NCBI GenBank assembly: GCA_027625915.1
Contig: JANTQA010000072.1
Location: forward strand, 3,658,001 to 3,722,000
From: Anaeramoeba flamelloides
Lineage: Eukaryota > Metamonada > Anaeramoebidae
Reading direction: 5' to 3'
Length of the DNA: 64,000 bases
Every line of letters starts with the position of its first letter. Position 1 is the first letter of the stretch. The notes below the pieces were generated by a model. The model had not been told where the DNA came from and made no database searches. It worked only from the letters and a program-made list of their open reading frames with translations. Made by a program: the position numbers and the translations under genes. Shown one piece after another: positions 1 through 11,903 of this stretch.

Positions 1-3000
1 TTCACCAGCCTTACAGTTAATAGAGTGTTTTTTTTATAAAATTTTAAAGGTATACACTGGGAATAGCCTGAAAATAGTAAATAATCATTATAAAAATTTT
101 TATATTGGTCAAGAACTTCTTTTAAATCATTTAATTTTATACTAAGACTTTTTTCTGCATTTTCATTTTGAATTATTTTTTGTTTCAATTCATTTAATTG
201 CTTTCTTATTTTTGTTTCCTCTGATACAATTAAATCCCTTTTTGGTGGAATTGGCGGGGGCCTTCGCTTAGGAGAGGGCAAACTAGGCAATTTTTTATTT
301 ATGGGTTTATTTTGATTCAGTATTTTTATTTTAGGAGTTGGTTGTATATTTTTGTCTTCTTTATTTTCATTATTTTTTCTGATTGGCGTTATCTTTTCAT
401 GAACATTTTCAGTTTCTTTCTCAGTTAAATTTTTATTATAACTATTCTTTATGTTTTTCTTTGATTTTGGAATTGATTTTCTAGGGCGTTTTAGTTTGAG
501 AATTTGAGATTGTGTTGTATAATTTGAACTTTTAAAACTTTTGCCTTGATTTTTTTTTCTCCATTCTAATTCAATATCTCGTAATTTATTTTCAAAATCA
601 CAGGCGTTTGTGATCACTTGATCTAATTGATCAAAAAAATTGAGTCCTCTTTCAATGGTAATTAATTCTAAATTCTTATTATCAATTTTCATTTCCTCAT
701 TGTTTTTTTTCAAATTTTGAATACTTGGGGAATTACTATTTATTTTTTTATTATCAACTTCATTTTCATTTTCTTTGGAATTTTCAATTTCAATTTCTAT
801 ATCAATATCGGAGCCAACACCATTACCAACGACATTATTTTTATTATTATTATTACCATTCCCATTCCCATCATTTTTCTTTACTTTTGTATTATTTATT
901 TGTTCTTCTTTAATCAATTCGGGTTCTGTTTGTTCTGAATTTTTATCAATCTTTGATACTGTTTTCTTTGTATTTCTTGTGAAAAAAAGTCTATCTTCCT
1001 CATCTTCTTCAATTTTACGTTTACCACCAAGTTTAAAATCAAGATCAAGTGAAAAAAGTTCATTTGAAGAACTGTTTTGCCCAATACCCCCAAAAAGAAA
1101 TAAATAATTTTTTTTTTTTTCGTTTAATAAAGACATTATTTTATTGTTTTCGTTACTTTCATTTTGACTTCCTTCTTCCAATTCTATATTGCCCCCCTTT
1201 GAATACCCAACGAGATCCTCGTTATAATAAATATGACAAGCAGAATGCTTAGAAAAGGTGTTAGGGTGTAAACCCTTAGATTCTATTTCTTCCCAGCATA
1301 ATGATTTTAAATGAAAGCATACAATATTTTTTAAAAATCCATTATTTGAATTCCCACCAATAACATACATTCTATTAGATTGTGGGACATATGTACATGT
1401 ATGGCTATAACGCGGGATTGGCGGCTTTATCGATTTGTCTGAATATTCCGGCTGATACCATTCAGAAGTTAATAGATCATAAATCCAAAGATCTCCAAGT
1501 ACAGCTCCATTGGACCACCCCCCATATACAACAAAATTCGTATCAATAAATACTGCAGTGTGCCATACCCTTGGTGACGGTATTAAACTGTTATTTGCAG
1601 GCTCCACACAAAACCACGTATACGTGTTGCAATCTAAGCAATAAAGATCATTTAGCACAACTCCTTCATCATTTCTCCCGCCAAAAATCCATATTTGGTT
1701 TTCAATAACAGCGCTAGCATGTCCCGATCTGGGGGTTGGCTGTGTGCCAGTTGTTTCTGGTTCATTGATCCACTCCCCCGTTTCGGTAAGAAATATGTGG
1801 AAATCCCCTAATCTTGTTTTTTTATTAGTACCCCCAAATAAAAATAAATATGTACCAATTATATTTAATGAGCATTCGGTACGTGGTTCAGGGGATTCCC
1901 CTTGATAAACCTTCTCGATTTTCCATTCCCCATTTTCTATTTTTTTTTTTTTTTTGTGGTTTTTATTTTTTTAAAAAAGTAAAATTAATTCGAATTAATA
2001 TTTTTATTTCAAAAAAATATTTTTATTTCAAATAATTTGATAAAAAATATATTCTTTAATTATTAGTATTGAAGAAGTGTAAAATATACTCTAGATGTTC
2101 TTTTATTTAATTTTTCTTTAAGGAAATTTAAGTGTAAAATTATTGAGTTCACGATTATTTATTAGTGAGAAATATCAACCCAAATTATTTTTATAGTTGA
2201 AAAGCAAAAAACAAAAATTGAAAACAAAAAAGAAAAAAGAAAAAAAAAAAAAAAAAAAAAGATATTTATAATAGAGTTTATCAAAACTAATAGTCAAAAA
2301 TAGATAAAAAAAACAATGCAATATCATTAATTAAGAACACCCAAAATCACAACCATGATAATTTTGGTTAATTTAATTAAGTTTGATAGTTGTTCATAAA
2401 TGTTCATTTGGAAAGTCACTGTTTAATTATTATCATTATTTTTCTTTTTATATTAGTTTGTTTGACAAACAGTTGGTATTTTTTGTCTTTGCTTTTTTAT
2501 TTTTATTTTCAAGTTACTCACACTTTCGTGTTTCAGTATCTCATTATTAGTAAGTAATAATTTGCTATTTTTTCTTTGTAACTCTTCTTCTTAATATAAA
2601 GAAAATTCACCCAGGTGAAAAAATGGACAAAAATAAATATGTTCTTTAATCTTTATGAATTTACTGTTTATTTCCAAAATAATTATTATAGCTATTTTAA
2701 AAAAGTAAGAAATAAAAGTTTTCAAAAGTGTTGCTCAAAATTGTTTGACTTGTTCTTTTAAGCAAGATGATCACCACTTTTGTTTACTTTTGTTTACTCA
2801 CTTTTTTAAAATGGCTGTATTATTTTTTGAATTTAATTAAATTCCATCAAATTCTGAATTTTTGTGATTTTATATTCCATGATTAATGGTTTTTTTTTTA
2901 AGTTCATTGATCAATTTTTATTGTAAAAAAGAAAACTAATAAAGTCGTTTGAAAAACATTACCTAAATCGAAATAATACAAATCATTATAAACATTTGAA

Positions 3001-6000
3001 TCTATATCTTCACCACCAAATATATAAATATATTCATCGATTATGCAACAGGCATGTCCATACAAAGCCTTTGGTTTCGTTTTTTTATAATCTATTTGTA
3101 TCTTTTGATATTTTACAATATCAAATGATGATTTCTCAGCCTTTTTTATTTGGATTATTTCTTTGCTTATTGCCGATACCCATTCATTTCTTTTTTCTTG
3201 TGATTTTGGTGTTAATACAATGCCTTCTTCATTGGTGACTGCCAGAAAGTTATAAAAGTCCTTATTTGTACGGTCCACTTTCCTGAATAAACTGGTTTGT
3301 AACGTTATTTGTGATAATGGAAGAGCAAAACGAAATTGATAAGTATCACCCTCATTAGTCGCAAAAATTATGCAATCATTAAATAAGAAAATCCACGATT
3401 TAGATGGGTTTGGATGATTTTTTTCAATTAAATGTCCCATTTTGATTAATTGTCTCCCTTCTTTGATTAATGTTGTACCTTCAAGCCCTCGAAATTTATC
3501 ATCTAATTCAAATAATGGCTGGAATGTTTCTGTTTTATATTTGTTTTTATTCACTTGAATTGCCAGAACTTTTAATTTTATTAAAACTTTTTTAAAAATT
3601 GGATAATCCAAATGCTCCGGATCAAGATTTTTCAATAAACCCTTTATTTATTTATTAATTAATAGATTAATGATAATATTTAATTATTAATGGTTATTTT
3701 ATCTATTAAAGTTTTTATCGAACATTATTTTGAAGAGATATAATAATGAAAACAAATTTATAAAAAATTGTTTCAGTGAAAAAAAAAAGAAAAAAAAAAA
3801 AACAAATAGTCATTGGTGGCGATCCAAAAAAATAGACCTAAAAGGAAACAACCACCAACCCATTCAACACTTGAGGTGCAAAAAAAAAATTTTCAATCAA
3901 GTTTTTACTTTTTTTTTTATTATTTTTTTACTCACTTTCATTTTAAAAAAAAAAACTCCACAAAGTTCACGTAAAGACTATACAAGACAAAGTCGATTCG
4001 TCCGTTGGAGAAGAAAACTGGAAATTGAAAAAATACCTCAAAATTTCTCAATTTCCAGAAAACTTTGCAATAAAACAATCATATTTGAACTGGAAATCAT
4101 CAAAAACTCTGCTTAAGCTCGAATCTTTCTCAAATGGCTTATGTCGATACACATACAAGTGGAAATCGGGAATAAAAAGCGAAATATGCCCCTGTTGTAA
4201 AAAAAAAAGTTGATGACGTAGGACACTTCATATGGAAATGTGAAAAATATGAAAAAATCTGAAAATACTAGAAAAATGAACTCAAAAAAGTCAAAGATTT
4301 TGGATTTAGTATCATTACCAGAGAGAACACTGATGAGTTGTTCAGAAAAATGAATACAAAAGAAATATACGACATCACAATAGAATATTTTCTGACTAAT
4401 ATTACCCAGCACGTTATAAAGAAAAAATGAATTAAAATCAAAGTCTAAATGGCAAGCCATTCAACTCACCAGAAACATATATCCTCTCAATACTACTACT
4501 ATTTTTATATCTTAATTTTTTTTTTTTTTCCACTCTTCATTTTTTATTCTTTTTTTTTTTCTTTTTTCTTTTTCAGAAAACTAAATTGAGTTTCAAATAC
4601 TTGTAATGACTGTAATTAAAAGTTTCTTTTGACTACTCTTTGAATTAGGATTCACAAATTTAGTCACTTCAAAAATCTCTCTTTAACAGATTAAGAGCTC
4701 TTGAACACTTAACCCTTACCAATAAAGCCTATTCTCACTTGCATTTCTTGCTTTTCTTTCTCTTTTTCTTGTCTTTGTTGTAGATAAAAATTTTTCTTTT
4801 CATTTTTTAAAGAAAAGCTATCCTCTGAGCTAGAATATTGCCTACATTATAGTTAGGATAAATAAGCTCTAAATACAATTTTAGAAATTAGGAAGCGTCG
4901 TAGAGTAATCTAGAGTGTCATATAGTGTCTATATTTTTTTTTTCTATTTTTGAAATGTATTGAAAATTAAAACAATTTTCTTTACATTTTTAAAAAGTAA
5001 AAAAAACCTGTGGAAAATCAATAGATTTTCCAAATAAAATAGAAAACTCACGAAAATCTAGAACACTTCACAAATAAATAAAAAACTCAAAAAAAACCTA
5101 ACGAAAATCTATTGATTTTCCAAATAAATAAACTATATTCCAAAATTTTGGACACAGTTTAAACAGTTGGAAGAATAGCAATACTACACTTTAAATTCAA
5201 TTTGGAAAGAATTTTGATTTTACAAACTATTTCATTTTTTTTGTCTTTTTTTGTTTTTGTTTTCATTTCCTTTTTTGCAGTTAAGTAATCTGTTTTGTTA
5301 GATCTGGAAAATTTTTTTCGATGGTTAATAGAAAGTTAGTGTTGAGTTTGTTAAATTGAAAAATCACATACAATTGGTTGATGGTATCTTATCATTTGAT
5401 CAATCAACAATTGTTGGTGAAATTTCAACGAATTAACCAATAGATTTTTTGTTCAGCTTGTTTCATTATTTTGGACACCCTTATTTTGATTTATTCATTT
5501 TATATTTTTTTCTTTTATTTGGATTAAAATGATTGGTTATAAAACATTAATACTGGGTTACTTAAATGTGGTTTTATATTAGGTTTTTAAAAATATAATA
5601 AATTGGGTTTTTGTTTGCCTATTTTTGATTTTGGGTGTGTCCGAATTTTTGGAATGGGGTTTAGAATACTCAAGAAAAGCTAACAATGTTTTTTTTAATT
5701 TAAGATATAAAAACTGAAAATTTTTGAAATTTTCTTTTAATTTCTTAAATTAAAAAAAAACGAACGAAAAGTGCCTCGGTTTTTTTTCACTTTTTGTTTT
5801 TGTTTCAAAAATCTATTGATTTTCTAATCAAAAAAAAATTAAAAAAAAACCTAACGGCAAATTGAAAGTAATTTTGTTGATTTGTTTCTCGTAATTAACA
5901 AGAAAAAAAAAAAAAAGGATTGAAAATTTTTATTTGAAGTTGTTAAAATATTGTTCTAATTTATTTCTTGAAAAATACCCAAAGATCTTTCCAAAAGTAA

Positions 6001-7401
6001 ATTAGAAATGATATTTTGAGATATTTAATTAAGATTCCTTCTTGAACTTTGACATAAAATTTTAATTCTTTAATTTGTTTCAATAGTATTCGAAGATCAA
6101 GAGAAAAAAAGATTCACAAGTTCTAAAAATACTATTCTTGAAAAAATAAAAAAAAGACAATTATCTCTCAAAGTTCTAGTTGGAGACACAGAACTAGGTA
6201 AAAAAAAAAAAAAATCATAGTTACTCAATTTTAATTGGTTTGTGGGAATATTATTTCCTATCATATTGTGTGAATATAAAATTTTTTGGGTAATTGAAAC
6301 AAATGCTTTTCATTTGTGAATTGAAAAATGGAGGAAGGGAGAAAAAAGGCTAAATAAGTAATGCTGTTTAATTCTAATTAATCAAGTAAAATTTTTATTT
6401 CAAGATTCCAAAATATTTTGCTAATTTATTTGATAGAAAAATACCCAAAGATCTTTCACCTAGCCAATTAAAAATGTATTTTGAGAGATTTAATTTGGCT
6501 TCCTGAAAGATCGTTTGGGATAAAGTTGTCCATAAGACAATCTGATTTTCGCATGGGGGAACAAGAAAAAGAAGTATAAAAATTTAAGATTTACCTCAAT
6601 TAGCATAATGTATCTGGGAATTCTTTGAACAGGAGTGATAAGAAGAGAGTGCAGATCTAATTTACAGTTCGTGTATCTCACATTTGATTCGAGGAATTGA
6701 GAGAACTTGACATTGCTTTTTTTTTCAGATTCAACAGCGCCTCGCGAGATATCAAAATTATTCACAAAGTCCGTATAAAGAATCAAATAGGGCACAAATT
6801 CTTCAAAAATGTCACCATAAGTGAACAGCTCTGACTTGTGTCTCGTTTCAAATGTTTCCAATAAAGACAAATGAAGATCCCTTAAGAGCTGGACATTTGA
6901 AAAGATTGTTTGGCTTGTTTGTTCAGAAACAATTTGTTTTTCAAGTAAAGGGTGGAGAAAATCCTTTGGCGAGAAGAAATTGAGTTCGTCAATTGATTGG
7001 AAAAGAAGAGACATTTTTTTGTGTTTTGGGTCGTTTGTTTCCATTTGAAAAAAAAAAAAAAAAAATTAAAAAAAAGGCAAAAAGTTCGGTTTTTTTAAAA
7101 ATTAAATGCTATTTACTTTTACAATCGAATCAAGTTGGTTGAAATATGTCCGCTCTGTCTGAAGCGTCTCTTTTAAAAAGTTTTTTTTCATTTTCTGTTT
7201 CTTGTACTTGGCTTTTTTTTTAAATTAAAACAAGTGTCGAATTAAAGGTAAAACTAATGCATTAAGATTTTATTGCAAATTCAAAGAAAAGATCAAAAAG
7301 AAGAAGAATAGTTTGTGATCACCTGTCAGAAGTTTTTTTCTAAAATTATATCCTCTTATTATTTTTTGGATTGTTATTATCGCATTGTTTTGAGTTTCCA
7401 T
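1..7401 (-). CDS. IQ-RhoGEF(DH)-PH-kelch protein, 3' end beyond window
   Basis: This is a guanine-nucleotide exchange factor for Rho/Rac-type GTPases. Phase-compatible exons are 7401-7323, 7211-7117, 6963-6595, 3641-2963 and 1936-1, which continues past the left edge; at least 1052 codons are visible. An IQ motif (TIQKIIRGYNFRKK, about residues 9-23) would bind calmodulin. The DH domain starts at TERTYF (45-50) and has its signature PVQRIPRY at 169-176; it is spread over three exons. A PH domain spans about 239-347 (GHLIEKN ... WIFLFNDCIIF ... EWVSAI). Six kelch blades, each with GG plus W/Y spacing, fill about 368-715, enough for one closed propeller. An Asn/Glu-rich stretch, a basic region, PPPIPPKR (a possible SH3 ligand) and a coiled coil follow. 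The ATG at 7401 is chosen because an in-frame TAA lies just upstream with no acceptor between. The domains are read directly; membrane or actin targeting is inferred. Confidence 0.9.
2689..2817. mobile_element. 129-bp MITE with TA target duplication
   Basis: This small element sits in the 1026-bp intron (2962-1937) of the RhoGEF gene. The left end TAGCTATTTTAAAAAAGT and the right end ACTTTTTTAAAATGGCTG are inverted copies, and a TA dinucleotide flanks each side. The same ends occur in the 280-bp elements at 39903-40182 and 59360-59643, so this is probably an internally deleted member. TA duplication plus CAG-like termini suggests Tc1/mariner mobilisation (inference). Confidence 0.7.
3960..4440 (+). 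mobile_element. Decayed LINE (non-LTR retrotransposon) 3' ORF2 fragment
   Basis: The fragment lies in the large intron (6594-3642) of the RhoGEF gene, antisense to it. The plus-strand frame from about 4025 reads a charged helical stretch and then CPCC, followed after a poly-A run by GHFIWKCEKY. This is the C-x-C-C ... H ... C cysteine-histidine cluster found at the C-terminus of many LINE reverse transcriptases. The frame changes at the A-run near 4200 and stops occur at about 4260, so it cannot code. No reverse transcriptase core is present, as expected of a 5'-truncated insertion. The family assignment rests on this one motif and its surroundings. Confidence 0.6.
4890..5130. repeat. Palindromic-mosaic repeat, locus A left part
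   Basis: It begins with 10-bp-periodic sequence (GCGTCGTAGA, GTAATCTAGA, GTGTCATATA) and then runs of hairpin-forming segments such as AATCAATAGATTTTCC followed by CAAATAAA. The same modules appear at 15288-15790, 16140-16480, 33640-34000 and 60720-61790. A Tc1-type MITE at 5131-5661 interrupts it; the mosaic resumes at 5664. Confidence 0.55.
5131..5661. mobile_element. Tc1/mariner-type MITE, 531 bp, copy 1
   Basis: The inverted ends read AACTATATTCCAAAATTTTG...GACAC at the left and AACCCCATTCCAAAAATTCG...GACAC on the reverse strand at the right, about 27 bp of terminal repeat. A TA flanks each side (5129-5130 and 5662-5663). There is no transposase. Bases 48725-49258 hold a near-identical copy in the opposite orientation, and 9737-10268 a degraded one. 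TA duplication and CCAAAATTTTGGAC ends are typical of Tc1/mariner non-autonomous elements. It lies in a RhoGEF intron and is inserted into the palindromic mosaic. Confidence 0.8.
5664..5870. repeat. Palindromic-mosaic repeat, locus A right part
   Basis: This continues the mosaic after the MITE insertion. It contains CTCAAGAAAAGCTAACAATG, AT-rich hairpin arms around 5690-5760 and ATCTATTGATTTTC at about 5810-5825, modules shared with the locus at 60720-61790. From 5871 to 6594 the rest of the RhoGEF intron is low-complexity A/T with nothing recognisable. Confidence 0.5.
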
Positions 7402-8216
7402 TTTTTAAAAGTAAGAATAAAATTTAAAAAATGGTTAACTCTGTTTTATGTTTTTTAAAATCAATATACAAACCCTTAATTTTCGTTTACCCATACGTTG
7501 TTCAATTTGAGCTTCAATCATATTTTCAAAAAACTTGAAAATTTATTTAAACTTTTTTGGCGAATACTTTTTTTCTCAATTTTCATAAAGTACTTTTTGT
7601 TTGAGAAAATTACTATTTACCAACACACAAGGTAAATATTTAATTTCCTTTCCTAACAAGCCAATTGCTGAAATTTATTTTCTACTCAAAATGTGTTTTG
7701 AGATTATAGAGGTAATAAATCTAAACTTTAACGACGGGTGAAAGTCACCTTATTTGCCAAACACACGATCTATTTTTTTTTTTTAGATTAAAAAATACAA
7801 ATTTTTTCATTTGGTGATTTTTTTTAGTAAATCATTTTAAGGCATAAGTTACTCATACTCTTTTCCTTCAAGGCACAAGAGTAACATGCTCTCCAAAAAA
7901 AGTTATGTCGAATTCTTCTTCTTTTTCGATTAGCTAAATAAAAAAAATTAATACTAGATTAGCTTAGAATTGAAAAGACCAAATATAAAAGCCTGAAAAA
8001 TACAATTTCACAAGATCTTGAGTAAATTCAAAAATTCCAATAATAAAAAAAAATATCACCTGTTTCTTTGTGAAAATATACAACTGATTGAAACAAAATT
8101 CAAAAATTCAAAAAAGAAAAAAAAATTTCAAAGGATCTTTCAAAAAAAAAATTTAAGTTTTATAACAAAAAAAATAACCAATATTTTTCTAAAAAAGATA
8201 AAAAAAACATATATAG
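7402..8216 (-). other. Upstream of RhoGEF gene: two exon-like fragments, otherwise AT-rich
   Basis: Two short minus-strand stretches look like exons. Bases 7533-7491 follow an acceptor TTTTCAAG and read FFENMIEAQIEQRM before a GGTAAAC donor (phase 1). Bases 7933-7868 follow TTATTTAG and read LIEKEEEFDITFFGEHVTLV, then P and a TGA stop. Neither can be joined in phase to the IQ exon at 7401, because no AG lies between the upstream in-frame stop and that ATG. They may be 5' UTR, an alternative start, or the tail of another minus-strand gene. Nothing else stands out. Confidence 0.3.
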
Positions 8217-8703
8217 AGTAGTGAAAAAAATACCGGACATGAAAAAAATCCCGGACAAGATTTTTAATTGTGAATATTAGTAAAATTATTGTGTAATTTC
8301 ATTTATTTACAATCAAATTCCTTTTTTTAAGAATCGAACTTTTTCAATTATAACTCCCCCACTTATTAGAATGATGATTAATGAAATCACACTTGTTCAA
8401 AACACCATTCAATCAATCAAAAAACAAGAAGAAAAATTATCATTTTCCAAACTCTAGTAAACCTCAATAAAACTGGATTATTTTTCAAAAAAAGTTGATC
8501 AACATATGGCTATCAAGCAATTACTCGAGTATTCTAGAGACACCTTACTTTGGTGGACTTTAGGTAGGTTTATTACTAATCTCATAAAAAAATTGGTTAT
8601 TTATAATAAGGATTTCATTGAAATTAGACAAAAATTTTACTAATACCCACAATTAAAAATCTTGTCCGGGATTTTTTTCATGTCCGGTATTTTTTTCCCT
8701 ACT
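8217..8703. mobile_element. MITE with about 70-bp terminal inverted repeats (CCGGACAAG family)
   Basis: The left end AGTAGTGAAAAAAATACCGG and what follows (ACATG, six or seven A, TCCCGGACAAG, TTTTTAATTGTG) is matched in inverted form at the right end up to CTACT at 8699-8703. The arms are about 70 bp with few mismatches. The interior is AT-rich without an ORF. The inner part of the arm, TTTTTAATTGTGAATATTAG, resembles the subterminal box of the neighbouring element at 8753-9213. Confidence 0.8.
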
Positions 8704-8752
8704 ATATATCTGAAAAAGGATCTTGGGATCTCAATTATAAAAATCCAAATTT

Positions 8753-9213
8753 ACTGTTGAGAGAAAAATTTTGGAAAGAGAAAAATAGTTGGACAGTAAT
8801 TTTAATTGGGAACATTACTGAAAATGATTTTTAATTTCTTTTGTTTGTGAAATAACTAAAGAAATTAACAATAAGCTACTTATTAGAATAACAATTACTG
8901 TAATTCTACTTTTTCAAAACCTTATCCCTTCTAATCGAGATCAAATTTAAAAATTACCATTTTCAGAATTAATATCAAACTTTAATACAACCTGGATTTT
9001 TGTTAAAATAACATGATCTACTTTAGTTATCAACCATTCAAAAGAGTATTCTACACAAACCATAGATTAATGAACTTTTAACACATTTAAACCTGGATTT
9101 ATATAAAATTCACTTAGTTATAAATCGTATTTGATTTTCATTTTTGCTAATGTTCCCAATTAAAAAAGATTACCAACCATTTTTCTGTGTCCAACATTTT
9201 TCTCTCAATAGTT
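8753..9213. mobile_element. MITE with TTGAGAGAAAAAT terminal inverted repeats
   Basis: The left end (CTGTTGAGAGAAAAATTTTG, then GACAG and TTTTAATTGGGAACATTACT) is inverted at the right end (CTATTGAGAGAAAAATGTTG on the minus strand, then TTTTTAATTGGGAACATTAG). The arms extend about 65 bp. There is no coding capacity. It lies only 49 bp from the preceding MITE. Bases 9214-9736 beyond it show nothing. Confidence 0.75.
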
Positions 9214-9736
9214 TGGAAAAAATCCAATTTTTTCTTCTTTTATGATTTCCAAATACTTATATTACTTCCATTATGTACAAAATAATTTTTATCTTTCAGT
9301 ACATAACCAATCAAATTTAATTGAATATGTGGATCTTTAAAGATACAATATTCTTAAGCAGTGGTTTTCTCAGAAACTTTTTAAATAAAAATAATTTGTT
9401 TTAAAATTAAAAAATGAAAAAAAAAAATCTAGTGGGATCTGAAAAATTGCAAAAGAGTATGGCTTTTAAACTTCTAAACTGTATTGGTAATTAAAATTCA
9501 CATCGATTTAAATTGGAAATTGTGTTTCTAACATCTAATTATTATTAAAATAATAATAAAAACAGATATCCTTTCATAGTTATTGTTAGAAATCTTTGAT
9601 ACTTTACATTTTTATGTTTATAATTAGAATTTGAGCCTGGTTAATTAAGAGAATAGATCATTTTTGATAGCAAAAAAAACAAAAATTGACGGAAATTACT
9701 TTACAATTAATCATTGTAAAAAAAGATCAACCACTC

Positions 9737-10268
9737 AACCCCATTTCAAATACTTTGACATACCCAAAATCAAAAATAGACATTATAAAACCCAATTTAT
9801 TATATTTTTCCAAATCTAATATCAAACCACATTTAAGTTACCTCTTATTAATGTTTTTATAAGTAATAATTTTCATATAAATAATATATATATATGTATA
9901 TAATATAAAATGAAAAAAAAAAAAAAATTGGTGTATCCAAAATAATGAAAAGAGCTGAATATAAAAGGGATATGTAAATTATTTGAAAATTTACCAATAA
10001 TTGTTGATAGATTAAATGATAAATTAACATCAATGAATTGGATGTGATTTTTCTATTTAACAAACTAAACTCTAAGCTTCTATCAACCCCTGAAAAAAAT
10101 CAAGATCTAACGAAACAGATTATGTAACTGGAAAAATGGAAATAAAAACAAAAACAAAAAAGAAAAAAAATGAAATAGTTTGTAAAATCAAAATTATCTC
10201 CAAATTGAATGTAAAGCGGATATTGTTATTCTTTCAACCATTTAAAATGTATCCAAATTTTTCGAATT
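9737..10268. mobile_element. Tc1/mariner-type MITE, degraded copy 2
   Basis: It aligns along its length with the elements at 5131-5661 (inverted) and 48725-49258 (same orientation). Shared landmarks in order are CATACCCAAAATCAAAAATA, CCACATTTAAGTTACC, TGTATCCAAAATAATGAAAA, AATTGTTGATAGATTAAATG and AGATCTAACGAAACAGATTA. Its ends are eroded and no TA duplication is visible, so it is older than the other two copies. A (TA)n stretch at about 9886-9905 is private to this copy. Confidence 0.7.
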
Positions 10269-11903
10269 TATTTTATTTTACAACCAAGATTTGACAAAAA
10301 ATAAAAAATTAAGATAGACTAATAAAAGAATAATTATAATTGTTGTCACTTTTAAGATACAAACTTTTAAAGTAAATCACAACTATGAAAAAATTTCAAA
10401 TTAAGAAACTATATCCGAAATATAAGATAATTTTTTTTTTCTTTTCCCCAAAATCCTAAAATCTTGCTTTGATTGGGAATTGTTTTTATACCATAATTTT
10501 TTTTTTTTAATTTTCTTTTTTTTAGAGTCGAAGGGAAAATAACAATTAAAGGCTAAATGGGTTATTTAATTTAATAAAGGTTCTTATCAAAGTATTGTTT
10601 AGTGAAGATTTTTCCAATCAATAAATAAGTAAATATTTGTTCCTTGGATTAATAATTTATGAGGTTCTCTAAAAAAATCACCCAATTTAAAAATAAAAGT
10701 AACTGAGTAGATTCAAATTGATTTGGGAATTTAATTCGTATTATATAATGTGTTTTTGTTCAAAGTTAATTTATGTTTTATTTTTTTTTTAATTGATTGT
10801 GTTTTTCACTTTCGTAACATTTATAATTAAAAATCGTCTTTAATTTTTTCATATTTACCCATTTTCACAGATTATAAGTTCAATATTTAAATCGAAAATT
10901 CTTATAAGAAGGTGAAAATTTTAAAATCTGGTATATTTTTATCAAAAATTTTATCAATAATTCAATAACTAATATAACAATAATCCAAGTCACATTTCAA
11001 AAAATGTGACTCCCCAAAAATGAGAAATTTTACAATAAATAAATACCCTTTAATATTAAATTACTAACTTAGTAAATATATTTAATAATTCAACCTTAAA
11101 TTATTTTAAACATAAGAAAAACCTGATATTTTCAAAAGGGAGATCAAGTGTAATCAGAAAGTTAAATGAAAGACAATGACGGGCTGCAAAAAAACATTAG
11201 TAATTGTTTAATACCCAATCTTTACTGAAAGGGGGGGGGTTAAAACAAATTATTGCTAGATAATAAAAATTGTGTTTGAAAAGAAATTGAATTGCCCGTA
11301 TTGTAATTATGATTCTTTTATTTTACAAAATAGTATTTTTTTCTACTTGATTATCTTTAAAATGGAAAATGAATAGTAGTAAAAAAAAATAAGAAAAAGA
11401 ATATAAATTTTCCAAAAAAAAAAAAAAAGAAAAACAAACAAAAAAAAAAAAAAAAGCAAAAACAAATAGCAAAAATAAATTTGAAAAAATGATTCAAATT
11501 TTTAATAATTGAAAAATTTTTTTTATTAGAATATGTGAAAAAAAAAAAAACACATCAAATTACTAACAATGTTATTATAAAGTAAATCAACACTTGAAAA
11601 AAAGTTTTTTATATTGAAATATTATCTCTTGTAAAAATATTTTTTTGAGTACAAAAAATAATTACAAGTTATTGGGCAGTGACTAAAACTTTTTATTATT
11701 TCCAAAAAATAATGACCATTAACTTTTAATTTACCAATTGAATGAATAGTGCACCCTTCTATTTATTATAAAATCTTTTATGATTTTATTATTAATTAGT
11801 AAAACAAGAAACCAAAAAAAAAAAAAAAAAAAAAAAAGGGGAGGGGGGGCGGAAAGGGTTACATTATTGTTTCCAGTTCCAGTTAAAATATTTTTTATCA
11901 ACC
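10269..11903. other. Gene-free AT-rich interval with rare G runs
   Basis: No coding signal is seen. A run of nine G occurs at about 11231-11239. Near 11815-11850 a long A run passes into a G-rich stretch (GGGGAGGGGGGCGG). Both are notable only because the surroundings hold almost no G/C. A fragment at about 10343-10370 (CACTTTTAAGATACAAACTT) resembles the end of the palindromic element at 32584-32788. Confidence 0.5.

Noticed and set aside
6490-7044. Start codon at 7044 for the RhoGEF domain
   Set aside because: The conserved DH start (TERTYFNQLDSIVK) lies in an upstream exon, and an acceptor CCAAAG at 6964 fits phase and alignment better.
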